DNA from: Hericium rajendrae
Lineage: Eukaryota; Basidiomycota; Agaricomycetes; Russulales; Hericiaceae
Reading direction: 5' to 3'
NCBI GenBank assembly: GCA_033439255.1
Contig: CM065882.1
Location: 1,736,001 to 1,800,000 of the forward strand
DNA: 64,000 nt
The position numbers and the translations under genes were made by a program. Position 1 is the stretch's first letter; every line of letters starts with the position of its first letter. Below, piece after piece: positions 11,264 through 22,457 of the stretch. Below the pieces are notes generated by a model. That model had not been told where the DNA came from. It worked only from the letters and a program-made list of their open reading frames with translations, and searched no databases.

Positions 11264-12929
11264 TCAAACAGCCGGCGTCTCACTCGACCTCCTGCCCAGC
11301 ACGAAGTTCTTCAGTCCCGTTCCGAACTTGCGCACCCGCCCCTTGACACTCTGCTCCGCCTTCGTGTCGGAATATCTGAAGTCCTCCTGCAAGAGACACG
11401 AGTCCCCAGACCGACGTTGCGCGAGCGCCATCCGAAGCTCCATTTCTCCACTAAGCGAGCACCCTCGATCGAATGGGGTCGGGACAGACATGCGCTGAGG
11501 CCGCACGGGCGCGCTGAATCCATTCAATGCGGTAGGAGAATGTGGAGGAGCGAAGGTGACAGCGGGGTGTGAAGCAGTTGAATGGGATGAGATGGGGGAA
11601 CTGGGACGCGAGTCGAAGGCAGGAGTGCTGGGACGGGACATGTTCTTCCGGATTGCAGTGTAATATGGACGGGTGGGATGGCCGAGACGAACGTCAGGTC
11701 CAGACGAGGACACAATGGTCACGGAACGCGAACGCATGTGCTCCTGCTCCGCGCGAGATAGCGTATTGCGTGCAGAGCTCGATCCACATTGACTGGCCGA
11801 GGCTCGACTTCGGAGTGAGCAAGAGGACTTCTTCCTCGTTAATGTCATGGGCTTTTTACGTCGTAGGGTTTGTTGCGTGTCGAGCAGGGGAGGAAGAGAT
11901 GACGAGGGGCTGGTGTGGCCATCGTAAGCGGCGTAGGATTTGTGGGGTATATCTGAAAGATGGTAGGCGCGGCGAAGATCATTAGTAGAAGATATTGTAC
12001 GAGCTTGAATAGAGGATGTAAGCGTGGCCTCGGGCAAGTCCCCGGATTCTGTGGTACCGTCGCGGTCGCGGCTGGTGGCATGATGTGTATCGTCCATAGA
12101 CCCCGCGGCAAGGAATGCGGCAGGCAGCCCACGCCTGAGACGCACGCGACGTCTGAGCGACTTGACATCGCCCTCAGTAGAGGTCGATGCACGCTCCGAA
12201 TTGTCCTCTGCCTGCGTCATTACACGCAAGCTGCTCTGAGATGAAAGAAAATGAAAGAAAGTTGCAATGAGCGACACGTTGATGAAGGGATAAAATTCAT
12301 CAGATTGTTTACCGAGGTTGCTGTAGCGACGGCATCGCCGGCAGCGTTGGAATGCAACGCCATTTCTCCGGGGTCGATCTGTCCTGTTCGTGATGGGGTC
12401 GAAGTTGGCATGTTTGGATCATGCAGGAGAGAATCGGCTTCCGGTACGCTTGTCGAGATGTCGATTTCCGAGCCTTGCTTGACTTCCAAGCATTGCACCG
12501 CACTCTCAGACTTTGCCTTTTTCTGTTCTTCTTGGACGGCTAGCCACTTGGATCGGCTATCCCTCTGACGTGGATGCCACCAGACGCGAGGAGGAGCGCT
12601 CATTCGTCTGCCTCTAGAAGCCAATGCCTCAAACGCACGCGTACTGTCTTGGGAACTCCAGGCACACCACAAGCAGAGCGCGATCCATGTGTTAGCGAAT
12701 CCGCATCGGCGGCACGTGAATAGTGGACGGTTGAACGGTACGAGGTATAGAGATGGAAGGGATGTGAATTTGGACAGATGCTACAGACCAGCCGATTGTC
12801 AACGACACCGTGAAGGCGGGAATACAGTAGCGCATCCATCAGTATATGCGAGGAAAGATGCGAATCGTAAAAATGACTGACAGGTTTATATCGTTTCCAT
12901 TCTCTCTTCAAGAACCGTGTCCGAGACAT
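11264..12929 (-). CDS. Unknown protein with N-terminal CxxC-x(n)-CxxC element
   Basis: No known family comes to mind. I model three exons: a short one starting at the ATG at 12929 (MSRTRFLKREWKRYKP), a second from about 12803, and a third from about 12250 ending at 11264. Phases match at both junctions. The second exon encodes NRPLFTCRRCGFANTWIAL followed by CLWCAW, giving two CxxC pairs spaced like a small zinc ribbon. The remaining roughly 400 residues are Ser/Arg-rich and disordered. They include basic blocks (SLRRRVRLRRGLP, LRRKKPMTLTRKKS) and a conserved-looking end, VRKFGTGLKNFVLGRRSSE. An upstream in-frame ATG at 12965 is an alternative start. Zinc binding and any nucleic-acid role are inferred. 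The first junction is the least certain part. Confidence 0.6.
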
Positions 12930-13470
12930 CGGATCCGAGCATGCCAATGGTGTTGTTGGAGGCATAGATGTCGCTGCTGTGCCGAGGGGATCCTTGCTCT
13001 GTGGGGAAAGATGCGGGGCACATTGAAATGAGCGGACGGGTGAGATATAAGTGAGGGCCGATACGGAGAAGCAACAACGTGGTTTTAATGTGGACAGGCG
13101 GTTGAGTCCTTTGTGTTCGACTGGTGGGCTGCACGCGTACGCTGCCCCGCGGAATCAAGGCCTCTCACGCATGGTTCATTCAGACACGAGGCACGGAACG
13201 GAAATCGAAGGCAAACCGTAGGAATTCGGAATCTACAGCATCAAGATGTTCAGAAAGCGTGTTGATGTACAGCTACAGCTGCAGGCCTTGAGTCTGAATC
13301 TCAGAACCTTCATGCCTACAGCCAAGGATCGATGTCGGCATTCGCCGCGACGCGTACGCGCGTCTGCTCAACTGACGCGTCCTAGACGTTCCTCATGCTT
13401 ACCCTCTGGCCCCTGGCTGAACCATCCTTGTAGCTCCTGTAAATTTGTATCCATATCGACGGTGACAACC
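12930..13470. other. Divergent promoter region
   Basis: This 541-base gap separates the zinc-ribbon-like gene (-) and the gankyrin gene (+). No further feature was identified. Confidence 0.55.
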
Positions 13471-14659
13471 ATGTCGTCTATTACTGTCCAGTCTGCAGCA
13501 CAGAATCGTAAAACCTGTCCATTACATCTCTGCGACAGCCTTCCTGAAGCTAGTTGTAGACCAGATCACCTTGTTGCGCTCTCTCTTATCTGAGAACCCA
13601 AACCTAGTCAACGACGTGGATGCGGTATGTATATACAAAATCAGCATCCTACTCCTCTCTGACCTATAACCAGGACGGGCGGACTGCTTTGCACTGGGCT
13701 GCATGGTCCGGGGATCTCGACATACTGCGCTATCTTGTTGACCAGAAAGCGGAGATAGACAAGATCGATGCCAGTGGATGGACTGCCCTTCACATTGCAG
13801 GTAGATAACCGAATTCACACCGATGTTCGTTTGGAGTTGACGCTATATGAACAGTCAGCGCAGGCCACGAAGACATAGTAAAGGAACTTATAGGGGCGGG
13901 TGCTGATGTCAATAAACGCAACGAGAAGGGTTTAACACCTCTGTAAGCTCTTGTCCTTTATTCAGTCTGGCATCTGTAACGTGTTGATCACAGGCATTAT
14001 GCTGCATCGAAAGCTCGACTTGACGTGCGGTCCATCATGGCGTCCTTTCTGATCCGGGCGTCTCTGACCACTGCAATTTAGATCGGCCGTTTTCTGATTT
14101 CACGTGGTGCCGATGTAGGTCTGCTTTAAGCTGCATACACCCACCAACAGTAACTGAATGTTTTGATCCCATAGATCAACGCTAAGGATAGAGCAAACCA
14201 AACACCTCTGTGAGTCAAGTTATGAAACGAATGTCGGCTAGCACTCACAGTCGTCGTAATTCAGGCATCGTGCTGCTACAACGGGCTCTACCGGATTCAT
14301 GAGCCTTCTGCTTAATCCTCCCGAAGGTCACCCAAAGACTAGGCTGAATACAAGTGATCGCCTAGGTATTTATCTCACCGGCTGTCTCATGTCCAATACT
14401 CACTGCGCCGAAAGGCAACACTCCTCTGCACTTAGCAATGGAATCTGCCCACGGCGAGGCTGCTTCGATGCTTGTTGAGGCGGGGGCCGACCGGGACCGT
14501 GTACGTCTCTCCACCGCCATTAGCATGTTCAAAATTCAAATCATCTGACATTCACAGACAAATCTTGACAACGAGACGCCAGAGCAGCTTGAAGGTGTGG
14601 GTGGCCAAGAGCAGAAGCGTGCGCGGGAGTATGTCATCGAGCGCTGTGGTAAACCCTGA
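13471..14659 (+). CDS. NAS6: 26S proteasome assembly chaperone, gankyrin/Nas6 homologue (ankyrin repeats)
   Basis: Nas6 (human PSMD10) binds the C-terminus of the Rpt3 ATPase and helps assemble the 19S regulatory particle in the cytosol and nucleus. Nine short exons spell consecutive ankyrin repeats: DGRTALHWAAWSGDLDILRY, DASGWTALHIA joined to VSAGHEDIVKELIGAGADVN, KGLTPLHYAASKARLD, IGRFLISRGADINAKDRANQ, TPLHRAATTGSTGFMSLLL, and GNTPLHLAMESAHGEAASML. The end ETPEQLEGVGGQEQKRAREY is typical of the family. About 235 residues fits the family's roughly 230. The start ATG at 13471 gives MSSITVQSAAQN and needs a 53-base first intron to reach LLRSLLSENPNLVNDVDA. Every intron has matching phases and the gene looks intact. 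Confidence 0.93.
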
Positions 14660-15850
14660 ACGTTGTGAATGGAGAGTGTCCCACCTTGATAAGTTCATGC
14701 CACTCAATCTCCGAGTGAGCAGAGAACAATTTCAAGTGACCGAGCAGATAGTAGTATCTTGGTGCGTCCTCGGTTTCATTGACAGGTTGACGTGATGCAG
14801 GCTTCTATTTGCTCACGCAGGATTTTGATGACCAATTGTCGTAAGGCACCGAGACCTTTGCCCTGCGGCATCGGCGAGCCTGTGACGCGTTCTGTCAGAA
14901 ACAAATCGTTCCCTCGATTGATCATTCTAAGCGATGTGGTTCGAGGTTATTTCCAACACAGAATGGCTAAGTATCTCACAAGATCTCCCAAGATCATATG
15001 GCTCTTCATCACTGATTATCTCAAAATGGGAACGACGATCTTATGGCATTTTTCTTCACGCTCACAGAAGAGACAACTCGTTGAAGATGCTTCACCGTAT
15101 GAGACCCTCGTGAGAAGTTACCCACAAGGCCTTCAAGATTCCAGAGTCGGAGTGAGTGATAGCTACTGTATTGCCTAACAGGAGTTGACGGTGGGCGAGC
15201 ATCGCAAAAGGAGGATGCATCACACCCATAATCCACTCGCGCCCACACTCATCGTCGGCGATGTGACAGAAGCTATCCGCTGTGAGCAACAGTATCCCCT
15301 TGTAGGTCGCCAGCGGCAACCAGCAATAGCATCTGGTGAGCCCCACCGCTTCTGCCGAGCGACATCTATCCGTGACCTGAAACAGACGCCCTTCGTATCG
15401 ACATGGCCCGGTATCATCGATGGGCAAGTTTTGTTCGAGAAATTCTGGCTGACGCTCTATGATAGCGGTCGTGTGCAGCCCGCATAACATGTCATGACGC
15501 ATCCTACCGCCACAAAATATTTGAAGGGCTCCCTTCTCCCTATCTGGGGCTTTTCTAGGGTCGGACGTCGTAGACTGGAAAATGTCAAGTAGTTCATAGA
15601 TAGTTTTCAAGAAGCTGAACTTCGTTCAAATGCGGGCTCACGTGAGTGATCAATCCACTCAAGTCCGTCCATGGAGCTGGACTAATGTCCTTTGCTCGCC
15701 CAGCATATCCGACCACGCTCGGGGCGTACGAGCTCGTGAGCACGGAGTATGGGCCCCCACCGATAGCACAAGACCTTAAATACGACGCTGACCCTGCAGC
15801 GTCAAAGGCAAGGAATTTACCTTTCATCTCCATCAGCGCGCGACGTCAAC
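14660..15850. other. Intergenic, no convincing gene
   Basis: This 1.2 kb region lies between gankyrin and the P450. A 170-codon open frame on the minus strand (15092-15610) lacks a good start, introns or recognisable motifs, so I do not call it. Confidence 0.5.
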
Positions 15851-17804
15851 ATGCCGAGTCTGACCTTCGATCTCCTCGTCCTTGGACTGGGCGCATTCGT
15901 CACCGTGCTCCTGTACAGCACGCGCGGCCGCAGGAGCCAGTATGCGAACTTTCCGCTGCCGCCAGGGCCCAAGCGTCTCCCGATCATCGGCAACCTGCTC
16001 GACATGCCGAAGCATCAGGAGTGGCTGACCTACGCCGCCTGGAGCAAGAAATACGGTGCGTGCTCTCGGTGCTATGGCGCGCGCCTGTGCTGATTGGTCG
16101 TGTGCGCTGCAGGATCGGACATCGTGCATGTGGATTTGTTTGGCACGGATATGATGATCGTCAACTCGTCCAAGGCCGCGAACGAGCTGTTCAACAACCG
16201 CTCCTCGATCTACTCAGACAGGTACACATCCCCGCCTTCATCCATCCCGCATACTAAAATCTTCCCAGGCCGTCCCTGCGCGCCTTCCGATCTCTGTAAG
16301 TCCCTCACCAAATAGCTTCCATCTGGACTCGGACTGACCCGGCGCAGGCTCAAGCTGGAATGGGTGCTCGCGTTCACACCGTACGGCCAGCGCTGGCGCG
16401 ACGTGCGCAAGATGTTCCATGAGCACTTCCGGCAGGCGGCGACGATCCAGTACCGGCCCGTTGAGGTCAAGGCGACGCACAAGCTGCTGAACCGCATGCT
16501 GGACCACCCCGAGGCCTTCATGGAGCATCTGCGCCACATGGCGGGCGAGATCATCCTCGAGATCGCGTACGGCATCCAGGTCAAGCCGCAGGACGACCCA
16601 TACGTCGATACCGCGGAGAAGGCGCTGCAGTCGCTTGCGTGGGGCTCCACGTTCGGCACTATCTTTGACTATCTGCCGATGCGTGCGTCCCCTCCCCCGC
16701 CTCCTCCTCACATACTAATACGCGCACGCAGTGCTGCACGTCCCGGACTGGTTCCCCGGCGCGGGCTTCAAGCGCGACGCGAAGAAGTGGATCCGGCACA
16801 ACGTCGCTGTCGTCGAGACGCCGTACCGCTATGTCAAGGATGCATTGGTATGTGCCCACTCATTGTGAAGGAACAAGGGCTTATTTTTTGTATGCAGTCA
16901 AAGGGCGCTGCTCCGCCATCTATCGCGTCGACTGCGATTACTACTTTGCAGCCCTACCAGGATGAATCCCTGAACCAGCACGTCCTTGGCAACATGTACA
17001 TCGGTGCGCCCCTACGCTACCCATATCCTCCCCCTACTGACCATTGTAACATAAATGCAGCCGGCGCCGATACGGCAAGTCTGCTCCTAAATGCTACCTA
17101 CTGTCTCTGCTGATGTCTCCTCGCAGACCGTCTCCTCGCTCGCGACGTTCTTCCTTGCGATGGCCAAATACCCCGAGGCACAGCGCAAGGCACAGGCCGA
17201 GCTCGAAGCCGTCATCGGCCGCGACCGCCTGCCCGAGTTCGCAGACCAAGACTCGCTCCCCTACGTCTCCGCACTCGTAAAAGAAGTCCTGCGCTGGCGC
17301 CCAGTGGGGCCGCTCGCGGTCCCGCACCGCGTGACGACGGACGACGTGTACGAGGGCTACTTCATCCCGGCGGGGAGCATCATCATGGGGAGCGCGTTCG
17401 CGATCCTGCACGACGCGAGCGTGTTCCCGGAGCCGGAGAAGTTCCTGCCGGAGCACTTCCTCGGGGCGGGGGCGCCCGAGTTCCCGGAGGTCGCGTTCGG
17501 GTTCGGGCGGCGCGTGTGCCCGGGGCGTTTCCTCGCGCGCGCGTCGGTGTGGATCACGGTCGCGTGCCTGCTCGCGACGTTCGAGGTGAGCAAGGCGCGG
17601 GACGAGCAGGGCAACGAGATCGAGCCGGTCGACTTTTACTCGTCGGGCATTCTGTCGTGCGTGTTTTGTGTTTAGTGCTTGTAGAGTGGGGTAAGGCTGA
17701 CGTGTGTGTGCAGGTACCCCGCGCCGTTTGTGGTGAAGGTGAAGCCGCGGTCGAAGAACGCGGAGCAGCTCATCCGCGCGACGAACATGGCCATCGCCGC
17801 CTGA
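15851..17804 (+). CDS. Cytochrome P450 monooxygenase (microsomal)
   Basis: This is a full-length P450 of about 510 residues. An N-terminal membrane anchor (LTFDLLVLGLGAFVTVLLY) precedes the hinge FPLPPGPKRLPIIGN. The C-helix WRDVRK motif is present in GQRWRDVRKMFHEHF. The oxygen-binding I-helix reads AGADTTVSS, the K-helix ExxR is in VKEVLRWRP, and the heme loop FGFGRRVCPGRFLA carries the cysteine ligand. It should act on the cytosolic face of the ER with a P450 reductase. The I-helix is split by two introns that leave a 14-base exon (17061-17074); the second of these introns (17075-17126) uses a GC donor. The layout resembles the basidiomycete CYP5144/CYP512-like expansions, but I cannot assign a subfamily or substrate. 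All junctions keep frame. The coding region is very GC-rich. Confidence 0.93.
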
Positions 17805-18130
17805 TCGCTGTTCGCTTCCGGCCATCATCGCGAGGCATCGGTTTTCTTCTCTCGTCCGTTCTTGGTAGAAAGTCTCTGTCTCATCTTCCGAAGGTCCTGC
17901 GGACCACTGTAGACTTGCTGGTGTAAACGTCCGTGCTCCTTTGTCTCCATACTCCATGCCATCATTAGCCTCATTTGTGCCTGTTTCCATGTACTTCATC
18001 TTTTCGGGTGTACTTCCAATTACATTCTGTTGGGCGTAGATCGCACGCACTCCGGAAAGACACAGGCACCGACAGCGGGATTGCGCGGATGCCATAAGTC
18101 AGGCGGTAATCAAAACGTCTGAACCTGAAC
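17805..18130. other. P450 3' flank
   Basis: This 326-base 3' flank of the P450 has no gene. It ends at the MITE. Confidence 0.6.
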
Positions 18131-18660
18131 TACTGTATCGTTTCGACCATAGGTTCAGTCACGGGTCACAGGGCCCGTGAACTTGAACCTATTCGGTGTG
18201 AACTCACGGGTCACAGACGAGTATGAACCTGACATAAAACCATGCGGAATTAGCCCCAAAAAACTCGAAAAATGTCAGTAATAATGTAGCATCATCTTCC
18301 CCGCACCCAGAATGAATGCTAAGAAAGCTGTTGCAAGGAATAAATATTCCGGGCCATCATGCGCGTATGCGATGGTACCCGGAGATATGCCGGGCGAGGT
18401 GTCGGTATCATTCGGGTGCGCGGCGCACCGTGGAAGAGCCTCCAGATGCCTCCAGAGGGTAACACAAGCAATGCAAGATAGTCAAGGTTTCTCCCTCCCA
18501 TGCAGCGAGTGTTTGCCGACACGATGAGGTGTGAACTAAGGTGAACGAGGTCACCATGAACTCAATGTCACGGGTCACTTCTAGCTGTGAACTTCCCCCA
18601 GATCGGTGAACTTAGGTCACAGGTCACATCCAGTGAACCTATGGTCGAAACGATACAGTA
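18131..18660. mobile_element. MITE-like non-autonomous DNA transposon, TA-flanked
   Basis: The first 27 bases (from TACTGTATCGTTTCGACCAT to GGTTCA) reappear exactly as the inverted complement at 18634-18660. The ends are either 27-base terminal inverted repeats including TA, or 25-base repeats (starting CTGTATCG) flanked by a TA target duplication; the latter is the Tc1/mariner signature. The element is about 526-530 bases. It contains no transposase, and any internal reading frame is short and meaningless. Both subterminal regions are packed with GGTCAC, GTGAAC and ACGGGTCAC motifs in both orientations, as expected for transposase-binding subterminal repeats. Perfect ends suggest a young or recently mobile copy. 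No second copy lies in the window. Confidence 0.82.
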
Positions 18661-19494
18661 TGTGGGGCGAGGCGTATGTATACAGGTAATGACAGCTAGA
18701 CTGAATTGTACGGGTGCAGAGAGACACGTACGCCCTGAAATGAAGCTGCGGGGAAGGCCGGCGGATCATAGGACTCGGACGCAGTAGCGAGCGGAAAGGT
18801 GGGATGCACGCCGCGGCAAGCCTGGAGACAGAACAGAGGGCAGTGCCGTACAGCGATGGGTGGAGGACTGCCGTACGCAGTGGATATTCAGCGGCGGCTG
18901 CGGGCGCGCTGGTTGGTGGTAGAACGCCGACGCTGGCGCCGTGGCAAGAAGCCGTCGAACGTGCGCGCGGAACGGGGATTGGGATGACAAGGGTGGGACT
19001 GGAAGGTGCCACATGGAGGGACGTTCCGCTGTGCCGTCGGGGAGTGGAGATCTGACTTGCGGAGTGCATGGCGGAGAGGTGGCAAGTCCTCGGGAAGCGA
19101 GGCAGTCTGTGGGAGCGGTGACTGGCGGTGACGTGGGTGGACAGGAATCGATGCTGTGGACGTGTGTCGATGGGAGCGACTAGTCTCCAAAGCAGACCGT
19201 ATAACACGCCTTCCTTTTTGAGGTGGGAGGGGATGGCGTGATAACTCCTTTGCCACTCTCAAGACGCCGCTTGCCATCAACGGGACACCGAGGGCACGGC
19301 GCGGCAGGTGCCGACCGCGGGATTGGCGGGGACTTGTTGTGGACGGAGGTATCGGGAGAGACGACGCTCGCCCTCGATATGCGATCATTCACCACCGTAC
19401 GGCAGCATGCAATCCCAGACTCAACTCCGCCTCTCCTACCCCCGCTCACCCAGTTATAATCCCCACACTCCCCTTCCCCATCTCTGCAATCACT
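18661..19494. other. Intergenic between MITE and F-box gene
   Basis: This 834-base GC-rich stretch has overlapping open frames on both strands but no recognisable protein. It ends in a C-rich leader before the F-box start. Confidence 0.5.
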
Positions 19495-21897
19495 ATGGCC
19501 TCCGTAGACCCCATCCAAGGCAACAGCCCACTCGAACGCCTCCCCCACGAGATCCTCGAGCGCGTCGCCGGCTTCGCCGCCCTCCCCTTTGCCACCGACG
19601 ATCCCCATCCGCCCGTGCTTCTTCCCCTCCTCCTCACTTCCCGCACGCTTTACGCGCGCCTTTGTCCCAATAATAACCGACACCTCATCGTCAACTTCTT
19701 TCTCGCGACCTTCGACACATCTGCGCTCGAACGCCGTTTTGGTGACCATCGCCTTACCCATGCCAATCTTGCGGCCGAGTGTATCCGCCGTTGCTCCGTC
19801 CTTCGTCGCATCAGGAAGGCCAGCACCGGCGCCTGGAACGAGCCTACATACCCATTCCTGGAGGACCTGTGGTCCGTCTACCTCATGCTCCTCGAGGACG
19901 ACGGCCTCAACAGCGCCCTGCTCAATCGCTATGCCGGTGCCGTAGACTGGCTCTGGACCACTATCCGTGCCCTTCTCAGTCAACCGTCCAGCGCTGAAGG
20001 CCGCGCAGGTCGCGCCCAGCAGTTCTCAGAGCCAATGTGGTACGGCCATGGTAAGGGCGAAACGGAACACGCCGGCCTCACCCTTTGGTCCTTGTGGTAT
20101 CTCATCGGCCACGGTACGCATCTCTTCCCCTTCTTCCGGCCTAGCTCATCTATTCCAGCCCGAGATCCCCTCCCTTTCACACACCCTCTGCTTCTCGACA
20201 TCGATCGCTTCGCCATCCCCGGCATCCAATACCCCGCACTTTACTTCCCACCTACGCACTGGCAGCTCCCGATCTACATCGTCTCGCCCACTCACCTCCC
20301 AGAGCACACCCCTGCGCGCGCCGCACCCGACATACACCACCCCCTGCACGCCTTCGCCGTCGCCATGGCGCGGCACGCCGACTCGCTCACGACTCCCCTC
20401 TCCTTCGCCACGCGCACAACGCCCCCCGCGCGCCGCCTGCCTTTCCCGTACTTCCCGTCTGAAGACACCTGTAACGCACGGCGAATGCTGCGCGCCCCGC
20501 CCCTCCTCTCCGCCGTCACCCTTCTCCGCGCAGCGCGCTTCATCGACGCCTTGCGCGCGCAGCACGCTGCGCATCTTCCCCCGGCCGGCCTTGCCGTGGC
20601 TGCGGCCGCTGCGTTCGACGTGTACGACAGCCCCGCCGCTCCGCAGGGCACTCTGATGCAGGCGGCGGACTGGGGCGGCGACGTGACCTTCTGCAGCCCA
20701 CACATCGGGTACGTCCCGCCGTCCGCGCCGGCGGAGTACCTCATCAACGCGTTCTTCGCGCGCGTCGGGCTCGGCACCGGCGCGCCGCCGCGTGCTGCCC
20801 TCCCGCACGACGACACCCACGAACAGGACGAAGACGACGAAGACGACGAACCGAGCGCGCTGCGCGACGACGAGTGGAACCGCGCCGTGCAGTGCGTGCG
20901 CGTGGTCGACTGCCCCGGGCTCGACGAGGCCGCGCACGCGGAGCTGGACGAGCGCGCGGGGCAGGTGCTCGCGCCCGGTGCGCTCGCGGGCGTGTGGGAG
21001 GGCCTCTTCTGCGGCTCGGACATCCGCCCGCCGGGCGCGCCGGAGGCCCCCCGGCTCCCGTGGCGCCCGATGGGCATGCGCCTGCGCGAGTACCACTGCT
21101 TGGATCCGCGCGAGATGCTCCCGCCGGGGTGGGACGACGAGTGGACCGCGCCTGCGCCTGCGCCTGCGGACGGGGACGCTGCCGTGGCCGATCACGATCA
21201 CAGCGACGGTTCCGACGAGGACGACGACGGCATGGAACAGGAACAGGATGAGGGCGAGGACGAGGACGAGGATGCCGGTGGAGATGAGGACGCGGACGAC
21301 GCACAAGCAGAAGCCCTCATCGGCAACGGCGCACGCAACGCCTGGTTCCCGCGCGGGATCAAGCTCGTCGAGCGCGGCGACACGCTCGAGGCGACCGACC
21401 CGCGCACGGGCCACACGCACCGCTACGCGCGCTTCTGCCCCGGCGCGCGCGCGCCGTACGCGCCGAGCTGGATGCGCCGCCTGCGCAAGGCCACGCACGT
21501 GCACGCGGCGCCGAGCGGGGAGTTCGTCGAGATGGGCGGGAGCGGGGTGCACGACGTGCTGCTCGTGGGCGAGACGCCGCCGAGCGGCGCGCTGTGGGGC
21601 AAGTACGCGTTCGTCGGGCGCACGCGCGCGTGGGACGGGCTCGTCAACCTCCTTTCGTACCCTGTGCGTCGTCCTTCCCCTTCGTGTGCGACTGGCTCTG
21701 ACCGCGGAACGGGATCGCAGATTGATACGAATGGCCTGCAGCCACGTAGCGGGCGCAATCTGTTCAGCGGGTACTTGCATGCGTGCCCGCCGGGGTCACC
21801 GCGCGAGTATAATCTTGTCGGGCGCTGGCGCGAGACGGGCACCGCGGGCGGATTGGCGCGGCTTGGGTATGAGGGGAGCTTTGTGGTCACCCGCTAG
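19495..21897 (+). CDS. F-box protein (SCF substrate receptor candidate)
   Basis: The product is about 780-800 residues. The N-terminus (LERLPHEILERVAGFAAL followed by LLTSRTLYARLC) is an F-box, which in known proteins binds Skp1 in SCF ubiquitin ligases. Long acidic blocks follow, mid-protein (HEQDEDDEDDEPS) and at about 620-660. The C-terminus has the basidiomycete F-box-family pattern WGKYAFVGRTRAWDGLVNLL, FSGYLHA and YNLVGRWRETG, presumably the substrate-binding part. The ATG at 19495 starts right at the F-box; an upstream in-frame ATG would add 52 unconserved residues. A 57-base segment (21664-21720) begins GTGCGT, ends CGCAG and is a multiple of three without a stop. It is probably an intron, since removing it joins NLLSYP to IDTNGLQ. 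The substrate is unknown. Confidence 0.85.
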   Translation: MASVDPIQGNSPLERLPHEILERVAGFAALPFATDDPHPPVLLPLLLTSRTLYARLCPNNNRHLIVNFFLATFDTSALERRFGDHRLTHANLAAECIRRCSVLRRIRKASTGAWNEPTYPFLEDLWSVYLMLLEDDGLNSALLNRYAGAVDWLWTTIRALLSQPSSAEGRAGRAQQFSEPMWYGHGKGETEHAGLTLWSLWYLIGHGTHLFPFFRPSSSIPARDPLPFTHPLLLDIDRFAIPGIQYPALYFPPTHWQLPIYIVSPTHLPEHTPARAAPDIHHPLHAFAVAMARHADSLTTPLSFATRTTPPARRLPFPYFPSEDTCNARRMLRAPPLLSAVTLLRAARFIDALRAQHAAHLPPAGLAVAAAAAFDVYDSPAAPQGTLMQAADWGGDVTFCSPHIGYVPPSAPAEYLINAFFARVGLGTGAPPRAALPHDDTHEQDEDDEDDEPSALRDDEWNRAVQCVRVVDCPGLDEAAHAELDERAGQVLAPGALAGVWEGLFCGSDIRPPGAPEAPRLPWRPMGMRLREYHCLDPREMLPPGWDDEWTAPAPAPADGDAAVADHDHSDGSDEDDDGMEQEQDEGEDEDEDAGGDEDADDAQAEALIGNGARNAWFPRGIKLVERGDTLEATDPRTGHTHRYARFCPGARAPYAPSWMRRLRKATHVHAAPSGEFVEMGGSGVHDVLLVGETPPSGALWGKYAFVGRTRAWDGLVNLLSYPVRRPSPSCATGSDRGTGSQIDTNGLQPRSGRNLFSGYLHACPPGSPREYNLVGRWRETGTAGGLARLGYEGSFVVTR

Positions 21898-22457
21898 GCG
21901 GTTTGTTGCCCCAGACTCGCTTTCATCGTCCCGCTGCTGCGAGCGATAGGGCGGCTGTGAGCGTTGAACCTGTTTCGGCTTATAGACAGTGGATTGGATT
22001 TATGTAGCAATTACCGATGGGCTGGATGATTGACGAGGACTAGGAGTGTAATTAGTATGCGTTTATGCAGGGCATGTATAGAATGGGTTTCTGGCATTCG
22101 TGGTCTGGTATGGGTGCTCGTGCGCACAGTAGACTGCTCTTCGTCCCAAGTCGATCGGCTTGTCAAGGCCAAACGTTGCCGACGTCTGAAATGGCTGCAA
22201 GAACATCATATCGCAGATCAACGGCCTCTAGGACCGCAGTAAGACCTCCAAACGCTTCATACTGGATACCGCAGTGCACGTATAGCAGCTTTGTCGACGC
22301 GAAAAGCTCGAGAAAAGAGTCGAGTGCGTGTTTTCGTGCGTCCGGGCCACGAGTGACGTGGGAGAGTCGCGTCGTCCTGCCATCTCTCCTCTGCCCCAAC
22401 GCGCCAGCATTCCTCCTGTCCCCACAGCATCTGCCTCGTCCACGCCCTCCGCGCACC
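21898..22457. other. Intergenic (F-box 3' flank and tsc13 promoter)
   Basis: This is a 560-base gap between two plus-strand genes. No feature beyond a C-rich leader before the tsc13 ATG is visible. Confidence 0.55.

Noticed and set aside
15092-15610. 172-codon minus-strand open frame between gankyrin and P450
   Set aside because: It has no ATG near the frame start, no splice partners and no recognisable motif; chance is as likely as a gene.
17094-18095. Long minus-strand open frame opposite the P450 3' half
   Set aside because: It is the GC-rich antisense shadow of the heme-binding exon; its translation is Arg/His-rich with no motif, while the plus strand has clear P450 motifs.
18312-18527. 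71-codon open frame inside the MITE
   Set aside because: It is a short, unconserved-looking peptide within a non-autonomous element.
20146-21949. Long open frames in other frames and on the opposite strand of the F-box gene (up to 544 codons)
   Set aside because: They are products of extreme third-position GC. Their translations are low-complexity Arg/Ala/Ser runs, and the F-box frame carries the conserved segments.
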